44,529 bases of DNA from Chara braunii (GCA_003427395.1 BFEA01000212.1:1657966-1702494), one strand, 5' to 3'; positions 20,831 to 31,980 are shown, numbered from the stretch's first letter. Numbers and translations are program-made. Notes: a model not told the origin generated them from the sequence alone.

Positions 20831-22228
20831 CTGCTTCCCCCTGCTCGTTCCCACTTCCGCCATGGCTCGCTCAACTTTTCTCCATGCACCTGGCGTACCT
20901 CCTGGTCCAGGTTCACTTGCTTTTGCTAAGTGTCAAACCTGTTGCCTCCGCCTCGCTGCACAACCTCAGCACCCGTCGCTGCTCTTAGCGCAGCGCCCAA
21001 CAATTACTATGACCCGAGTCTGCTCGTTCCCAACACCCCCTTCGTCGACTGCACCCCCGATCCTCTCCTCGAGGTTAGCAGCGCTCGGTGACGACCGTCC
21101 CCTCAACGATTTGAAGAAGACCGCCTTCAGCTATCCTAAAGCAGACTGCGGAGTCGGAGCCAGCTACGACCCGGTCTCCCCGCCTATACGTAAGTCCGAC
21201 ACTGTTCGGCAGGCTGTCTCCATAGCCTCCCCCGCCTATACCTAAGCTCGACTAGTCAACTTACCTCAGTGCCACTGCAAATTTCCACCGGAGTTTCCCC
21301 TGGCCCGCCTTGTCTCGGCAGAGTTTACCCCCCCTTTCGGGTTCACAACGACCAACCCACTCACAAATCATCCCTGAGTCGATGTCGGGGCCCCGCTACG
21401 GGCCTATAGCATGACCTCACGTAAGCAAGCCCCGATGCAGGTCTTGGCAGTAGTAGCAAATACTCCAATGAGAACTTTGAAGGCCAAGGCGGAGAAGGTT
21501 CCACAGGCCAGTTGGGCACTTCGACACGGCTATGCAGCCTCCCACTGTGCCCTGGGTCGTAGCCTGCCTCCTCTGGCCCTGATGGCATGCGCACTCAAGC
21601 CCCTCTTGCAGCAGTCAGTGGTTGGCGGATGACACATTCGCCGAATGTCCCCGCCTTTGAGGCTCCTTCCGGCTCGTGGGCTTATCACCCGCCGCCCAAA
21701 TATCCCGAACATATAGGAACCCGGAGAGGGGCGCGCTCAAGATCGTCGACCGCCGTGACGATCTCTAAATCCAGCGTCGCGCCCAAGTCAAGGAACGTAA
21801 GTGCATAAAAAATAAAAAAGGATAATACGACGGTGAATAATAAAATATTTAGAAAGTTTTAATCGTCAGAATATGACGAATCGAGGAAAAAGAACCCACT
21901 AGCACCATTCGAACGCTGCCGACGACAAAACAAACGGGGATAGCCCCGCCTGGCCCTCAACCCCACGTTCCTTCGCGCCACTCCCACGCTCCCGCGCCTT
22001 CGCTTGCTGACCTCAATCCCTAAACCTCCCTGTTGAAAAGTCCGACATCGTAGCCAATAGCGCTACGCCCGAGGCTGGGTTTGGTGTTTGACGGACACCT
22101 AATTAAAACGGATACCGCGCGACGTGCAGATCTACCGAAATGTTTCAAAATCACCCATTGGCCTATCAGCCAACCTCACAGCCGTCAACCTTTCGCGTCC
22201 ACCGCGCGGCTACACAGATCCGTGCCTC
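20831..22228. other. unannotated; one plus-strand open frame of unknown worth
   Basis: Open frame 20862-21245 (plus, 127 codons, Pro/Ser/Ala-rich) has no domain I recognise. CCCCGCCTATACSTAAG is repeated 51 bp apart (about 21180 and 21231). TGTCGGGG at 21383 resembles an LTR tip, but I could not pair it with a duplicated target. Confidence 0.3.
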
Positions 22229-22231
22229 CGT

Positions 22232-22366
22232 CGACGTCGTCCTCTGTACGTATTGCGTAGGTCACAAGCAAGCACCCAATCAAGAGACAATCTTTGAAAT
22301 CCTAGTTTAATCAGAAGTAAAATCTGGCCGGCGACGTCGTCCTCCGTACGTATGCGTAGGTCACAA
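22232..22366 (+). repeat. 36-bp direct repeat, 100 bp apart
   Basis: CGACGTCGTCCTCYGTACGT and the following GCGTAGGTCACAA occur at 22232-22267 and 22332-22366, with one substitution and one indel. Confidence 0.85.
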
Positions 22367-22557
22367 CGCCGGTTTTCACAATCATCAAAAAGAAAAGAGA
22401 TCACGTGCGCCTTCAATTTGCGCGCCCACACACTCTCAGCTCTAGTCAACCATCCCGTCAACGTAAACCCCAGACACAGCCGCGCCCTCGCGCGTTATAC
22501 TTAACCTTTGGCCTTTAAACCAAACTTATTTTCTGTCATTTGCACAAACTACAGCGG

Positions 22558-22586
22558 ATACCCTTGTAAGGGTATTCACACCGACA
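22558..22586 (-). repeat. LTR-like terminus next to truncated RT
   Basis: Read on the minus strand, the sequence starts TGTCGGTGTGAATACCC at 22586 and contains an 8-bp inverted repeat (22558-22575, ATACCCTT/AAGGGTAT). The confirmed LTR tips at 32344 and 42010 also start TGTCGG and carry an ACCCT...AGGGT hairpin at a similar distance. It lies about 60 bp from the point where RT homology stops. Its other end was not found, so the element is only inferred. Confidence 0.4.
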
Positions 22587-22645
22587 CCGGGCCGCCTGGG
22601 TGACCGGCAGGGGCCCGGGGGAGTTCCCAAGCGGCTTGGTTGGGC

Positions 22646-23655
22646 ACCCTCAAGAAGATCTTGGAACATCGTGTTCATAGCCGTCTGGAAGGTGGCAGGA
22701 GCATTATGGAAACCGAAAGGCATGACGGTAAACTCGTAGTGCCCAAAACGAGAATGGAAAGCGGTCTTAGGCTGGTCCTCCTCGGCTGCCCGGATCTGGT
22801 GATATCCGCTACGAAGATCGATCTTCGTGAAAAAGTGGTGGCCGGAGAGGCGGTCGAACAGATCATCCGCGCGGGGCATAGGATAACTGTTTCTGACCGT
22901 ATACTCGTTGAGATCGCGGTAGTCGAGGCAGAGGTGGAGGGTGTCGTCCTTCTTGCGATCGAAAAGGACAGGTGCACTCCATGGGGACGTACTCGGTTTA
23001 ATGAAGCGCTGGCGAAGCAGCTCGTCAATTTGGCGTTTAAGTTCATGGGCTTCAGGTACCGAGAGGCGATATGGGGCGTGATGCTGAATACGGTAGTTAG
23101 GTTTGAGCCGGATGCGGTGCTCGATATCGCGCATACGAGGGATGCTGCTATAGGAAACAGATGGAGGGAAAACATCGCGATACTCACGGAGGAGGGCCGC
23201 AACGCTAGGCCGCAAAGACGATAGGAGGTTGTCAAACTCCTCGGAAGTAGCAGCGTCTGAAGCAGTGGTGGAAGGAGTCGGTATGGGAATAGGTACCGAT
23301 GGCGCCTTCGTGGTAAGGGATGCAACAAGGTGAGATGAGCTAGCATAGTGAAGGAGGATGAGGAGGCTGAAGGATCAAGAGGCTCGCGGGGCTCAGGGAG
23401 TGGTGGGTCGAGCTCGACCAACTCGGCGTCCTGATGCATGGAGTTACAGACAAGGAGATCCGTGATGTCGACAATGTAGAGTTCAGTATCAGGCCGACGA
23501 AGGATGTGGTGGAACTGAGTAGGTGTCAAGATGGCGACATTGATAGGAGAGGGGGATGTAAGGTCCAATTTGCCCAACAACGGAATACGATATTGCTTCC
23601 CTACCTTGGCGTCGAGGACGAGGTCGTTGTGGATCCAATCGGACCAGAATGGGTG
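22646..23655 (-). pseudogene. Ty3/gypsy pol fragment: protease-RT linker and truncated reverse transcriptase
   Basis: The frame following the protease (about 23655-23390) and the RT frame (about 23380-22646) differ, so at least one more frameshift lies near 23380. RT landmarks, counted from the TTG at 23215: [13 protein letters not shown] at about 71-83, LCLDYRDLN at 95-103, [14 protein letters not shown] at 128-141 (first catalytic Asp at 133) and [13 protein letters not shown] at 165-177. This is the canonical Ty3/gypsy order, with FHNAP instead of the usual LTNAP. The fragment stops after [11 protein letters not shown], so the YxDD active site, RNase H and integrase are missing. It cannot encode a working enzyme. 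The plus-strand frame over the same interval is a shadow. Confidence 0.92.
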
Positions 23656-25302
23656 AACTGATGGGAGTAGGAGGTGCTGAGAACAAGGTCGTATAGGGTT
23701 TCCATGACGTCGAAAGTCCACTGGTCATGGAACCAAGGGGCCTTGGGAAGGTTATGTTGCATCCGCAAGGGGAAGGAGAATGGGAGATCAGGCACCACAA
23801 AGTTGACGAAAGATTTGGCCTGATTGTCACCAAGAGTGACACTGACAGTGGAAGGGTAGGGGGATGCATAGAGAGATGCCTCCTCAACTACACGAGGATG
23901 AATGAAGTCGTCAGTAGAGCCAGAGTCCCATAGTGCGCGATACACTCTAGTAGAGGTCCCGAGGCGCACTGGAATAATCGGTAAGGTGCAATCGGGATTG
24001 TATAGGCGCCGAGACATCGCAGATAGGGTATGCTCTCTGAGGCAGAGACGTTCCTGGTGGACCTTAACGCACTTGAGGTCCAGGAAGTCGATGATATCCT
24101 CGTCTGCAACAAGGGATGCACTGCAGCGGGCCGAGCGTAAAGCACGTCCAGTAGGAGGACGAGGAGGAAGAAGATCACGAGAGACGCTAGGCGAAGAAGG
24201 GGAGGGTGCACCAACGTCGCTTGGATCGACCAACGATGAGGTCAGGTCCGAGTCCTTAGAAAGCGTAGCGAGCGGCGCAAAGGTAGAATCGCGAGCGGGT
24301 ATGCCTGCTACTGTAGGAGGATTAGGGGGACAGGAGATCGCCGCTAGGTGGCTGCGGCACTGGAGGTCGAAATGGGGGTCAGGCTGAGGGCGGGACTGTT
24401 GAGCAAAGTGACGCTGGAGGGCGTCAGCATAGGGGCAGGTGGACGGAGTGTGACCAGGTAGGCGACAAAGGGTACATATACCTCGTGTACGAAAGTCCTC
24501 ACTCTCTGCGTTAGTCAATCGAGCCCGGGGAAAGACATAGCCCGACGGGAGGGGCTGCTGTGTGGCCGATGAGCGGGTCCTCGATGAGGAGGACTGACGC
24601 TGTCTGAGGAAAGCAAAGAAGGCGCGGGCGAGGTGCTCGTCCTGGTCAGGATCGTCACCTTCCACAGGAGACTGGGTGTCATGTCCCTGGTCCGGCTCAC
24701 TACGGGATCCATCCGAACCAGTACCCTCCTCAGCGCTCGACGACTTGCGGAGCATGGTCTGGACACAGCGAAAGAAGGTGCGTCTAGGAACTTGGTGGGG
24801 GCCGCGACGAGACGTGGAGAACTGTCGGGGGCGAGATGTGCCAAGGGCAGACGTGGCAGCGGGAGGTGCAGCACCAGGCTGAGATGTGGAGCCCACAAGA
24901 GGTGCATAGGTGAGTTGGATGGCCCTGGCAATGTTGAAGGCCTCAGGGAGGGTGTGGACTGTGTATGCCAACATCTGAAGCTGGAAGGGTTGGGGTAACC
25001 TGGCACGAAAACACTGGACCATAGCGTCGTCGGCTATGAGGGAGGGGAAAATATGGGCGTGAACGCGATCGAATGCCGTGATGTACATTGTTGCCACCAA
25101 GCCATCTGATCTCAGCGACCCGTGTGATTGGGTCACGGGTAGGCGTCGGACGAGAGAAGCACTGTTGGAGAAAATCACGAAACTCCGCGTACGTCATACT
25201 CGCGTGAACGCCCTGCTGAGCACAACGGGCGAGAAAGTCGCGCCAAGTGGAAGCCGCTCGAGCTGTGAAGAGGGCTGACATCTCCGCAGGGCACAAGTCC
25301 AT
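23601..25302 (-). pseudogene. Ty3/gypsy gag (core, zinc knuckle) and protease, frameshifted
   Basis: A 525-codon frame (25178-23601) holds the C-terminal half of gag, a CCHC zinc knuckle C-x2-C-x4-H-x4-C (residues 235-248, about 24435-24476) and a retropepsin-like LWDSGSTDDFI (DSG at about 23919-23927). The preceding gag core (TWRDFL...TYAEFRDFLQQCF) is in another frame (25302 to about 25105), so there is a frameshift near 25105. A second one follows the protease near 23655. Order and spacing are those of a Ty3/gypsy polyprotein. N-terminal gag continues at 25303-25794 and, beyond the nested insertion, at 42011-42768. Confidence 0.9.
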
Positions 25303-25794
25303 GTTTACACCATGGTACCGAAGTTGCTCCTCAGATGTGGTGATCCAGCACTGGAGTTCGGAGGCCTTGCCATCGAATTGGGGGAGTCTGTACCGGGGTA
25401 CATAGGGCGGCGGCTGATAATGAGGAGGGAGGGGAAGGGCACACTACGACAAGAGGCCAGAGGAACTAGGGGCACCCGTAGGAGCACTAGACAACGCTGG
25501 AAACTGAGGCAAAGGGCCATGAGACATCGTGGTGGCCGGTGGAGGAAGAGTAAAGTGCATCGCAGCGGCCTGTGTCTGATGCTGCCAGTAGATGAAAGGG
25601 GCAGCAGGTTGTGCCTCAAGGTGGGGAAGCAAGGGTTGACCTCCTTGAAGCCGCGGATGTGGTCGTGGGCCATGGCAAGCTGGCTTTGGAGCTCACCATT
25701 TTGTGTCCTGGGTGTCATAAGGGGTGGGGGGGAGGAAAAGAAGTGGGGGGTGGTGAGGTAGGTGTTGTGGAAAATAAAATTGAGGAGGTGGCGG
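25303..25794 (-). pseudogene. older Ty3/gypsy gag, proline-rich middle part, broken by insertion
   Basis: Several frames contribute: a Pro/His-rich piece (25790-25693, ending at a TGA), an MTPRTQNGELQ-like piece (25718 downward) and a Pro/Ala/Thr-rich piece (25632-25444). Frameshifts separate them. The first piece is in phase with the gag N-terminus at 42392-42011 once the inserted element and one GCGG are removed, giving ...HHVPPPPQFYFPQ. Low complexity makes individual homology weak; continuity of phase is the main evidence. Confidence 0.75.
25791..25794. other. target-site duplication, left copy (GCGG)
   Basis: GCGG directly precedes the LTR tip TGTCGAGCGC at 25795 and is repeated at 42011-42014 directly after the opposite LTR tip. 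A fifth base does not match, so this is a 4-bp duplication. Confidence 0.8.
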
Positions 25795-26945
25795 TGTCGA
25801 GCGCATCGGCCCCCGCTCGAGCGAGGGCCCTCCCGACCATGTCACGCAGGAGTAAAAATAAAAACAAACATCAAGAGACAACTCAGGGACGACGCATAAC
25901 ATTCCGCGAGCCGCCGAGACGGACGCGGTTGCATCGCTCCTTCGCCGCTCTAGCCGGGTGCGTGAGCTATACATCTCGCGGTCCCCTACGACAGGATAGG
26001 TTCTCGCGGGGCATAAGCTTGCTTCCCTAAGGGGCTATCACCACCCTTAGGGGTGTATCTCTACCGAGCTACTGACCCACGTGCGAAAGTTTTTATATGC
26101 AGACGCAGAGGTAGGTCAGCCGAGGGCGTTTGCTCGTCTCGCTGCAGTATAGGAAACGCTTGGTTAACACCGAGTGAACCCGAACGTCGTTCGTACAAAG
26201 CGTACGCCGGTCGACTAGGACAACCTCAACCAAACGTGAAACTTTCAAATACAATCCTAGTCTCTAACAATCATTTGAAAACGAAACAACAAAACCCACA
26301 TACCTTAAAACAAAATCACACAAATCCAATCCCTTGACTTGATGAGCAGGTCTGCCAAAACTATTATTTTCAACATGTATGAGTTAAGAACTTTTATATT
26401 ATCATTCAAAGATTATTAATTAAAGAAAAAGAACTAGGACTAATTTTCCTATCATGACTATTGAAGTTCATCATGAATAACTTCTGTAAGTAAATACCAC
26501 TGCTACCATGCAGATCAACAAGTGATTTGGTTCCTGGTCGATGTTTGAACTCTCGGTTCAACCATACTTCCGTACCATATGCAACTACTTGGAAAAGCGA
26601 ATGATATTTTGTTGGTCGCTTTGTCCTCCTGGAAAATAATTACTCTTTCTATTCCACGAATGATGGGGTATCCATCTCCAATACCAAATTACTCAATACA
26701 GAAATGTTCCACCTCCCACTGCTTTGTCATCGTCATTACGCTCAACAACTTTTTAAGACGTTCGCTTTTTACTTTATTCAACTTATTTTTATGCGATCAA
26801 TTACCCCTCAATGCATACGCATGATAGTGAAATCATCAGGGTAATCCGAATACTATCCATCCGGCGGTCTTAACTACATAAACTGTTTTGGTTTTTGAGA
26901 TTACCTCGTAAAGTCATAGATCATATGCTTCCTCGACGGGATAGT

Positions 26946-27548
26946 CTATGCAAGAGAGTTTTCTGGAATCTGAGTAAGATTTCCAGAAAGCGGCGCCGAA
27001 CCCTGGTAAGTCTGTCGTCCTCCGCGCACTTGTGCCTCCAACAAATCCAAACGAGCACGCTCGTCGTTGTCAAGTACCAGGGTTGTCGCTCGCCCACCTC
27101 GCATGACTCTAAAAATCTGAGTACCATACAGGGAGACCATCTGTGAAGCTAGTCTCCGCACTATGCCTCGGAAAGGCCGACTGAGTCCAAACAAGTATCT
27201 GGTCTCAGTATCCTGGATCCGGATGACGCCGAAATGTCTGCCGGATGAGGTAATCTTGATACTCACAATGACTCGAGAGAGACATTGAAGATTACTCGCG
27301 CTGTGGAAATACAAGGTATATCCAAAAAACTCGTCCCGAGTCCGGGCCGTATTTGCCCTGAAGTCCGCGCGAGTAGTGGGAAAAAATCCCTCACCGTTTC
27401 GTAATAATCCGATGAAGCCGATCCACTAAGTAGGAGAACCGTCTCGAACGCGTAGAAATTCTTCCGCTCCTCTGATAAGGTCGTCATCATGTGTGTCGCG
27501 AACAAGTAGGTACCTCGGGATCGTCAAATCTCGTCGTGCTCCAGGCAT
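26946..27548 (-). pseudogene. LTR-encoded ORF-2, 3' LTR copy (one internal stop)
   Basis: Starts at ATG 27548, 24 nt after the ORF-1 stop and directly after an acceptor-like GACACGCAG. About 200 codons with one in-frame TAG at 27426-27428, where the other LTR has GAG (Glu). Here the frame continues past the point where the 5' LTR copy has TAA, by 17 more codons. The C-terminal half (LDNDERARLDLLEAQVRGG) is predicted helical and possibly coiled-coil. No family recognised. Confidence 0.6.
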
Positions 27549-27572
27549 CTGCGTGTCAGAAGAGAAATTACA

Positions 27573-28085
27573 TTAGTCACGTAATCGTTCCTTGAGTTCG
27601 TCCTCCTCATCCTGCCATGCATACTCAGAGAAAGGTTCAACTCGTAGACCAATGAACCTGTTTGCCCACACCCGTCTCGTATGATATATGCCGAAAAACG
27701 GACCCTGCCGTTCATTCATCCAAAGTACAGAGCGGACGAACGTCAACCTTATCTCCAGTATCTCATCCATTCGCGGGTTTATTTCATACGGTTGCATCAC
27801 TACTAAGTTCATGTTGGCGAAATCGTGATCGGGCAGTGGTGGCGCGAACTCGTAGTGAAAAATGTCCAGACCGGTTCTTAACCTGAAAATGAGTCGTCTA
27901 GGAGGATTTCGCGCACTGCCATCCCAAAACCACGGAACATCTTCCTCTAAGTATAATTCATAAGGGTTGTAGACGAGTCATCCTATTCTCTCTAATCTTT
28001 CTCCATTGAGTCTTTGAGACCCGACCCGTTCCGCCGCTGCATCACGATTTCGGAAAAGGTAACAGACCGTCGTCCCCGCAGCCAT
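27573..28085 (-). pseudogene. LTR-encoded ORF-1, 3' LTR copy (one internal stop)
   Basis: Same length as the 170-aa copy at 37744-38256. A TGA at 27978-27980 interrupts it where the other copy has CAA (Gln). Start context CTTTCAG|ATG and the TAA end are the same in both LTRs. In the last 79 codons about 12 residues differ from the other copy, as expected for neutral decay after integration. Confidence 0.65.
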
Positions 28086-28762
28086 CTGAAAGAAGTGAAG
28101 ATAAGGGTGATCAAGTTAAAACCAAGTATTACTAAAACATTTGTCTTCCTTCTGGCCCGTGCTTCTTATGGCACGGCCGACCATGTCGAGAGTATCTAAA
28201 TACACTATGTTTGGCTAGTAGGACACGAACTGGGCTACTTGTGGCACCAGTTCCCCATACGTCAGTGGCTCCTAGAATGACCACCAAAGGAGTGCTATGG
28301 CAGTTTCTCTTTACGCAAGACATCAAGAACTTAAAATCCTTTCGTGAAGATGCTTTTTTCCATCCCCCTAGGAGGTGGTCTGGGATACCCCTCGTTCTCG
28401 CCCGAGTGAACCCCGGAACTCAGAAGTCGGGCTGGCTCCACCGCCACAACATGGTACCCCCCCGCAAAGCGGTCCACTCTGAGTCGATAACAGGGCCGGC
28501 CCCTAAGGCAACGAACCCCCGCCCCAGATGCCTCCTAAGAAAAAGGAAAAGCTTCTACATGGCGAGCTAGCAAACTCTTGCCGCCTGACGTCAAAAGCAA
28601 CTTAGACTAAGGAAAGAAAAACGTAGAAGAAAAAGTCACTCAGACGGACGAGCATAGATGAAGAGGGTCATTCGGGAAAGAACAGGTGACCTTGGGGAAT
28701 GAGTCTAAGTCCGATTGCGTCCTTCTTCTTTATGTTCACTTCATTTTCATTGTCTTCTTTTC

Positions 28763-29213
28763 CTTCTAGTTTACACACACTCACAAGTAAAGAGGTGAGA
28801 AAACAAACATTCTTTCACCATCATCACCCTCATCCATCTCAGTCCACATGTCGTACCTGCAATCCAATCAAAAGCACACATAGACCACCATACAATCCTT
28901 CGTCATCATCAAACTCCTCATAACACACGCAAACACACACTTCCTTTTCCTTTCCAATGAATGTTCAGAGAACCAAGGTCAAGCAAGTGTGGGTTCACAC
29001 AGGTGTGAAGGGAACTAAATCATATTAACTGACCTTGAGTGAAGTTGAATGGCACACTCAAGAAAACCGTATAGAATTGTGCTCTCTTGACGAGAAGATC
29101 ATCGCACCCAGTCGTCAGCAAAGTGATGGACACCACTCCCTCGTGACGACCGCTCGCCACGATATCCTCTCAGTACACAATCACCTTCCAATAATCTGGC
29201 GACGTTTTCTCGT
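28763..29213. other. about 450-bp segment present only in the 3' LTR
   Basis: Flanks align with 38930-38945 of the other LTR. Short GTTAC/GTTTAC motifs at both edges suggest loss by microhomology from the 5' LTR rather than an insertion here. The segment is CA/TC-rich and has no recognised gene. Confidence 0.7.
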
Positions 29214-29379
29214 TACTGTCACTTGCCTCCAAAGTTACAACGTCCCTGCGGCATCACGCTTACTTTACTTCAAAAATGCAACGCCGCTTTCACGCACCTT
29301 CTCTGTGTCAACGCCCCTCCTCCACTCAGCGCAAATATATTGTCGTTACTGTCGTAAAAGCAGTGTCGTTTTCGACAAA

Positions 29380-29622
29380 AACCCGACAGCGCTTCCGCAC
29401 TACGGCCGTAAAAACCAAAACCGTCGCCGCAAAAATCCTGCAGCGCTTCCGCACCACTGTCGAAAAAAACAGAACCGCCGCCGCAAAAATCCGGCAGCGC
29501 TTCCGCACCACCGTCGAAAAAAGCCAGAATTGTCGCCGCAAAAATCCGGCAGCGCTTCCACATCACCGTCGAAAAAAACAGAACCGCCGCTGCAAAAATC
29601 CGGCAGCGCTTCCCCACTATAG
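29380..29622. repeat. 54-bp minisatellite in 3' LTR, about 5 units
   Basis: Units carry CGGCAGCGCTTCCGCACCAC, GTCGAAAAAA and GCCGCCGCAAAAAT. 54 is a multiple of three, so several frames on both strands read as 18-residue repeats (minus strand AEALPDFCGGGSVFF). Present in both LTRs (39103-39335). Coding potential is probably incidental. Confidence 0.88.
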
Positions 29623-30104
29623 TGAAAAAATAGCTGGTCAAAATTGGTAAAATTTGGGCCCCATGCCCGAATTTCACAGCGCCGTCTTGCCTTAGTCCCG
29701 CAGCACCCCTGGGTCAGCCCCGTGGGACCAGCACCAGCCAGAGGGGAGGGGAGCATAGTGCTCCCTGCCTTGGCTATGGCTGCCCAAGTCTCCTCCTTGC
29801 GATCCTCAACAGATCTCCAGCCTATGCTCACGTTGCCTCAGGCAGCAGCTCCAGCAACCAACAGCACTCAAGTGTGCTCGTCACACACTGGCATCACGAT
29901 TGCAGTGTGTGGCAGCTGGGGGACAACTGCCTGTTATATAGTGGCTGAAGAGGGTCGGGCGTCACTCCAGCCCCCAGGCAAAAACGCGGGCTCACAGTGA
30001 GCGCTTGATCTTGCCAAGATCCAGGGCTAACTGTGGCCGCACCGCAGCCACAACCTTAGTGTGGGGCAGTTTCTTTAAGTGCCCTATTTTATTTTTCCTT
30101 TTCT

Positions 30105-30475
30105 TTTTCCCAGCTATCTCGGAATCTCCCGAGATAGCTGGGTTCTTGCCATTTCCAAAACTATTTTTCTTTTATTTTTTGGATAAGGGGTTGGAGAGAT
30201 ATCTGGACCCTTTTCCCAGGGCGGATACATCAAGGAAAATATTGCACCTAGACTTTTCCTTAATGACCCTTCAATTTCCAGGCTACCTTCAAAAATGGGA
30301 GCCTGATAGTTACCACTGGCAACTTCTGCCAGAGGTAGCACCACGTGAGGACAAGTGTCCTCACGAAAAAAAAAAGAAAAAAAAAAAACAAATAAGAAGA
30401 AAAAAAAAAAAAAACTCTAATCCCGTCAACTGCAATACTCCTGGCCGTGATTTCAGCCAGGAGCATGCAGTTGTT
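30105..30475. repeat. two long hairpins in 3' LTR
   Basis: About 30111-30144: CCCAGCTATCTCGG pairs with CCGAGATAGCTGGG (14 bp, short loop). About 30429-30474: CAACTGCAA.ACTCCTGGC pairs with GCCAGGAGCATGCAGTTG (about 18 bp, one mismatch). In the 5' LTR the second stem (about 40148-40193) pairs at the mismatched position, while the first has lost one pair. Confidence 0.8.
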
Positions 30476-30976
30476 TGTCAACTGCCTGTCCCTTCCCTCT
30501 GCTGCTCTCCCCTGAAAACGGGGAGTACAGTTGTCAGGCTGGGAGGAGTAGGTCCTCCTCCCAACCACCCCGTTTCTCTCTCTCTCCCCCTCTTCAACTC
30601 CCTCAGTCTCACTTCTACGCATGCGTCGTGAGCTGCGAGATTTCAGATCTCGCGGCCACGAATATTCGTGTGTTTTTGGGTGGGGAGTTGATCGTGCTCC
30701 CACGTAGCCTGAAAAGGCCGTTCTCTTGCATCCTAATCCCCACGAGGCGGTTGCCTCGTTTTCGTTTTGTTTTCTGTTTTTTTTTTTTTTTTTTTTTTTT
30801 GCTTCAGCCTTTGAGTAAGCGACTGTTGCTCCAGCAACGGCGCCTAAGGCAATGATAAAGGGGGGGGGACAGAGTGTGGTAGTGTATATTTCCATGTTCT
30901 AGTGGAAGATTTATTCGATTTTGCTCATCCTGTCGTTGGACGTTTTCGAGGGGCCAACCACAGGTAAGGTGGCAAC

Positions 30977-30984
<8 letters not shown>

Positions 30985-31061
<77 letters not shown>
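30985..31061. repeat. (CT)n microsatellite in 3' LTR
   Basis: About 38 CT units; counterpart in the 5' LTR at 40691-40755. Confidence 0.95.
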
Positions 31062-31063
<2 letters not shown>

Positions 31064-31645
31064 CGCCATATTCAGGCGCAGTGGCAGACCATTGGGGTTG
31101 CAACCCTTTGATGAGTCGGTGCAAATCCGACGAAACGGTCTGGTACTTGCCCATTCGTTTTTTTGTCGAACGGGCATTTCGAAGGGCCCACAAGGTAGAA
31201 GAGAAGACAAAGAGAAAAAAAAAAAAAAAAAGGAAAAGAGAATCTAAAAAAACAAATTGAAAGAATCTAAGAAAATCTAAGAAGAATAAGAAAAAAGAAA
31301 AATCTAAAAAAAAATGAATTCACTAACCTCCAAGGGCTTAACGCCGTTTTCTCAGGGACTGTACATCCCTTTTCTTTTCGGTGCGCCATCTGGCACTGTA
31401 GCCAACGGTCCGACACCTGGCCTTGCGCCTTGCTGGCGCCCCCCCCTCTCTTCTGATACTGGGACCTGGGTTTGATCCTCACAGGGATCGAAAAAATAAA
31501 TTGGACCATTTCTCGATTTATGCGTGTCATCCTTGAAAGCGCAGGGGCCATGCTTAATCTCGCGCGGCCTATCTCGGCCGTGTGATCTCTGCGATCGCAC
31601 GGTCGAGATGGACTGCGCCGTCTGTGAGTGAGGGTTGCTCCAAAA

Positions 31646-31980
31646 GGAGCTAGCCCGGTAGGTAGCGCATAGCTGGGTTTGATCCCGGTACCTGTTGGGC
31701 GAAAGTCTAGCGTCGTATCCTATTGGGCTAGCTCCTGTTCCACACTGAACAGGAGCAGCTCTTCAATATGAAGAGTTAGCCCAGATATCTCCCTGGCCTG
31801 TGCCCTTGCAGGCTCTGCCCGCCTGTGGTCTAGCAGGCTTACTCCGCCTGTGGCCCTTCCATACCGGTTAGCCACGTAATCGTGGCTTGATTGGCCATCT
31901 AGCCGGGTAGGCCGCAGCATCAGCCTATCGGCCCCGAGACTCGAAGTCAAGCCTCGCGGCCCCAGGAAATAAAAACAAAA
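31646..31980. repeat. chain of stem-loops in 3' LTR, tRNA-like motifs included
   Basis: 31646-31662 pairs with 31719-31735 (17 bp, two mismatches), enclosing A-box-like TAGCCCGGTAGGTAGCGC and B-box-like GGTTTGATCCCGG only 25 nt apart, too close for a real tRNA. Then GCTCCTGTTC/GAACAGGAGC (31731-31756), CTCTTCA/TGAAGAG (about 31758-31775), two GCCTG/CAGGC hairpins and AGCCACG/CGTGGCT (31870-31887), ending with a B-box-like GACTCGAAGTC. The whole chain recurs at about 41295-41620. Confidence 0.75.

Noticed and set aside
21383-22586. Solo LTR of about 1.2 kb (TGTCGG...CCGACA)
   Set aside because: Tips can be paired, but flanking bases do not form a target duplication and no PBS follows.
22640-23224. 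Plus-strand 194-codon open frame
   Set aside because: Antisense shadow of the reverse transcriptase; the minus strand carries the RT motifs.
29276-29650. Arg/Lys-rich plus-strand protein over the 54-bp array
   Set aside because: Product of a repeat whose period is a multiple of three; no start context or homology.
30833-30851. GCAACGGCGCC as a second primer-binding site inside the LTR
   Set aside because: Matches only the first 11 bases of the tRNA-Asp complement, is not preceded by a CA end on the minus strand and forms part of a small hairpin.
31651-31688. tRNA gene
   Set aside because: A-box and B-box motifs are only 25 nt apart and no anticodon arm fits.
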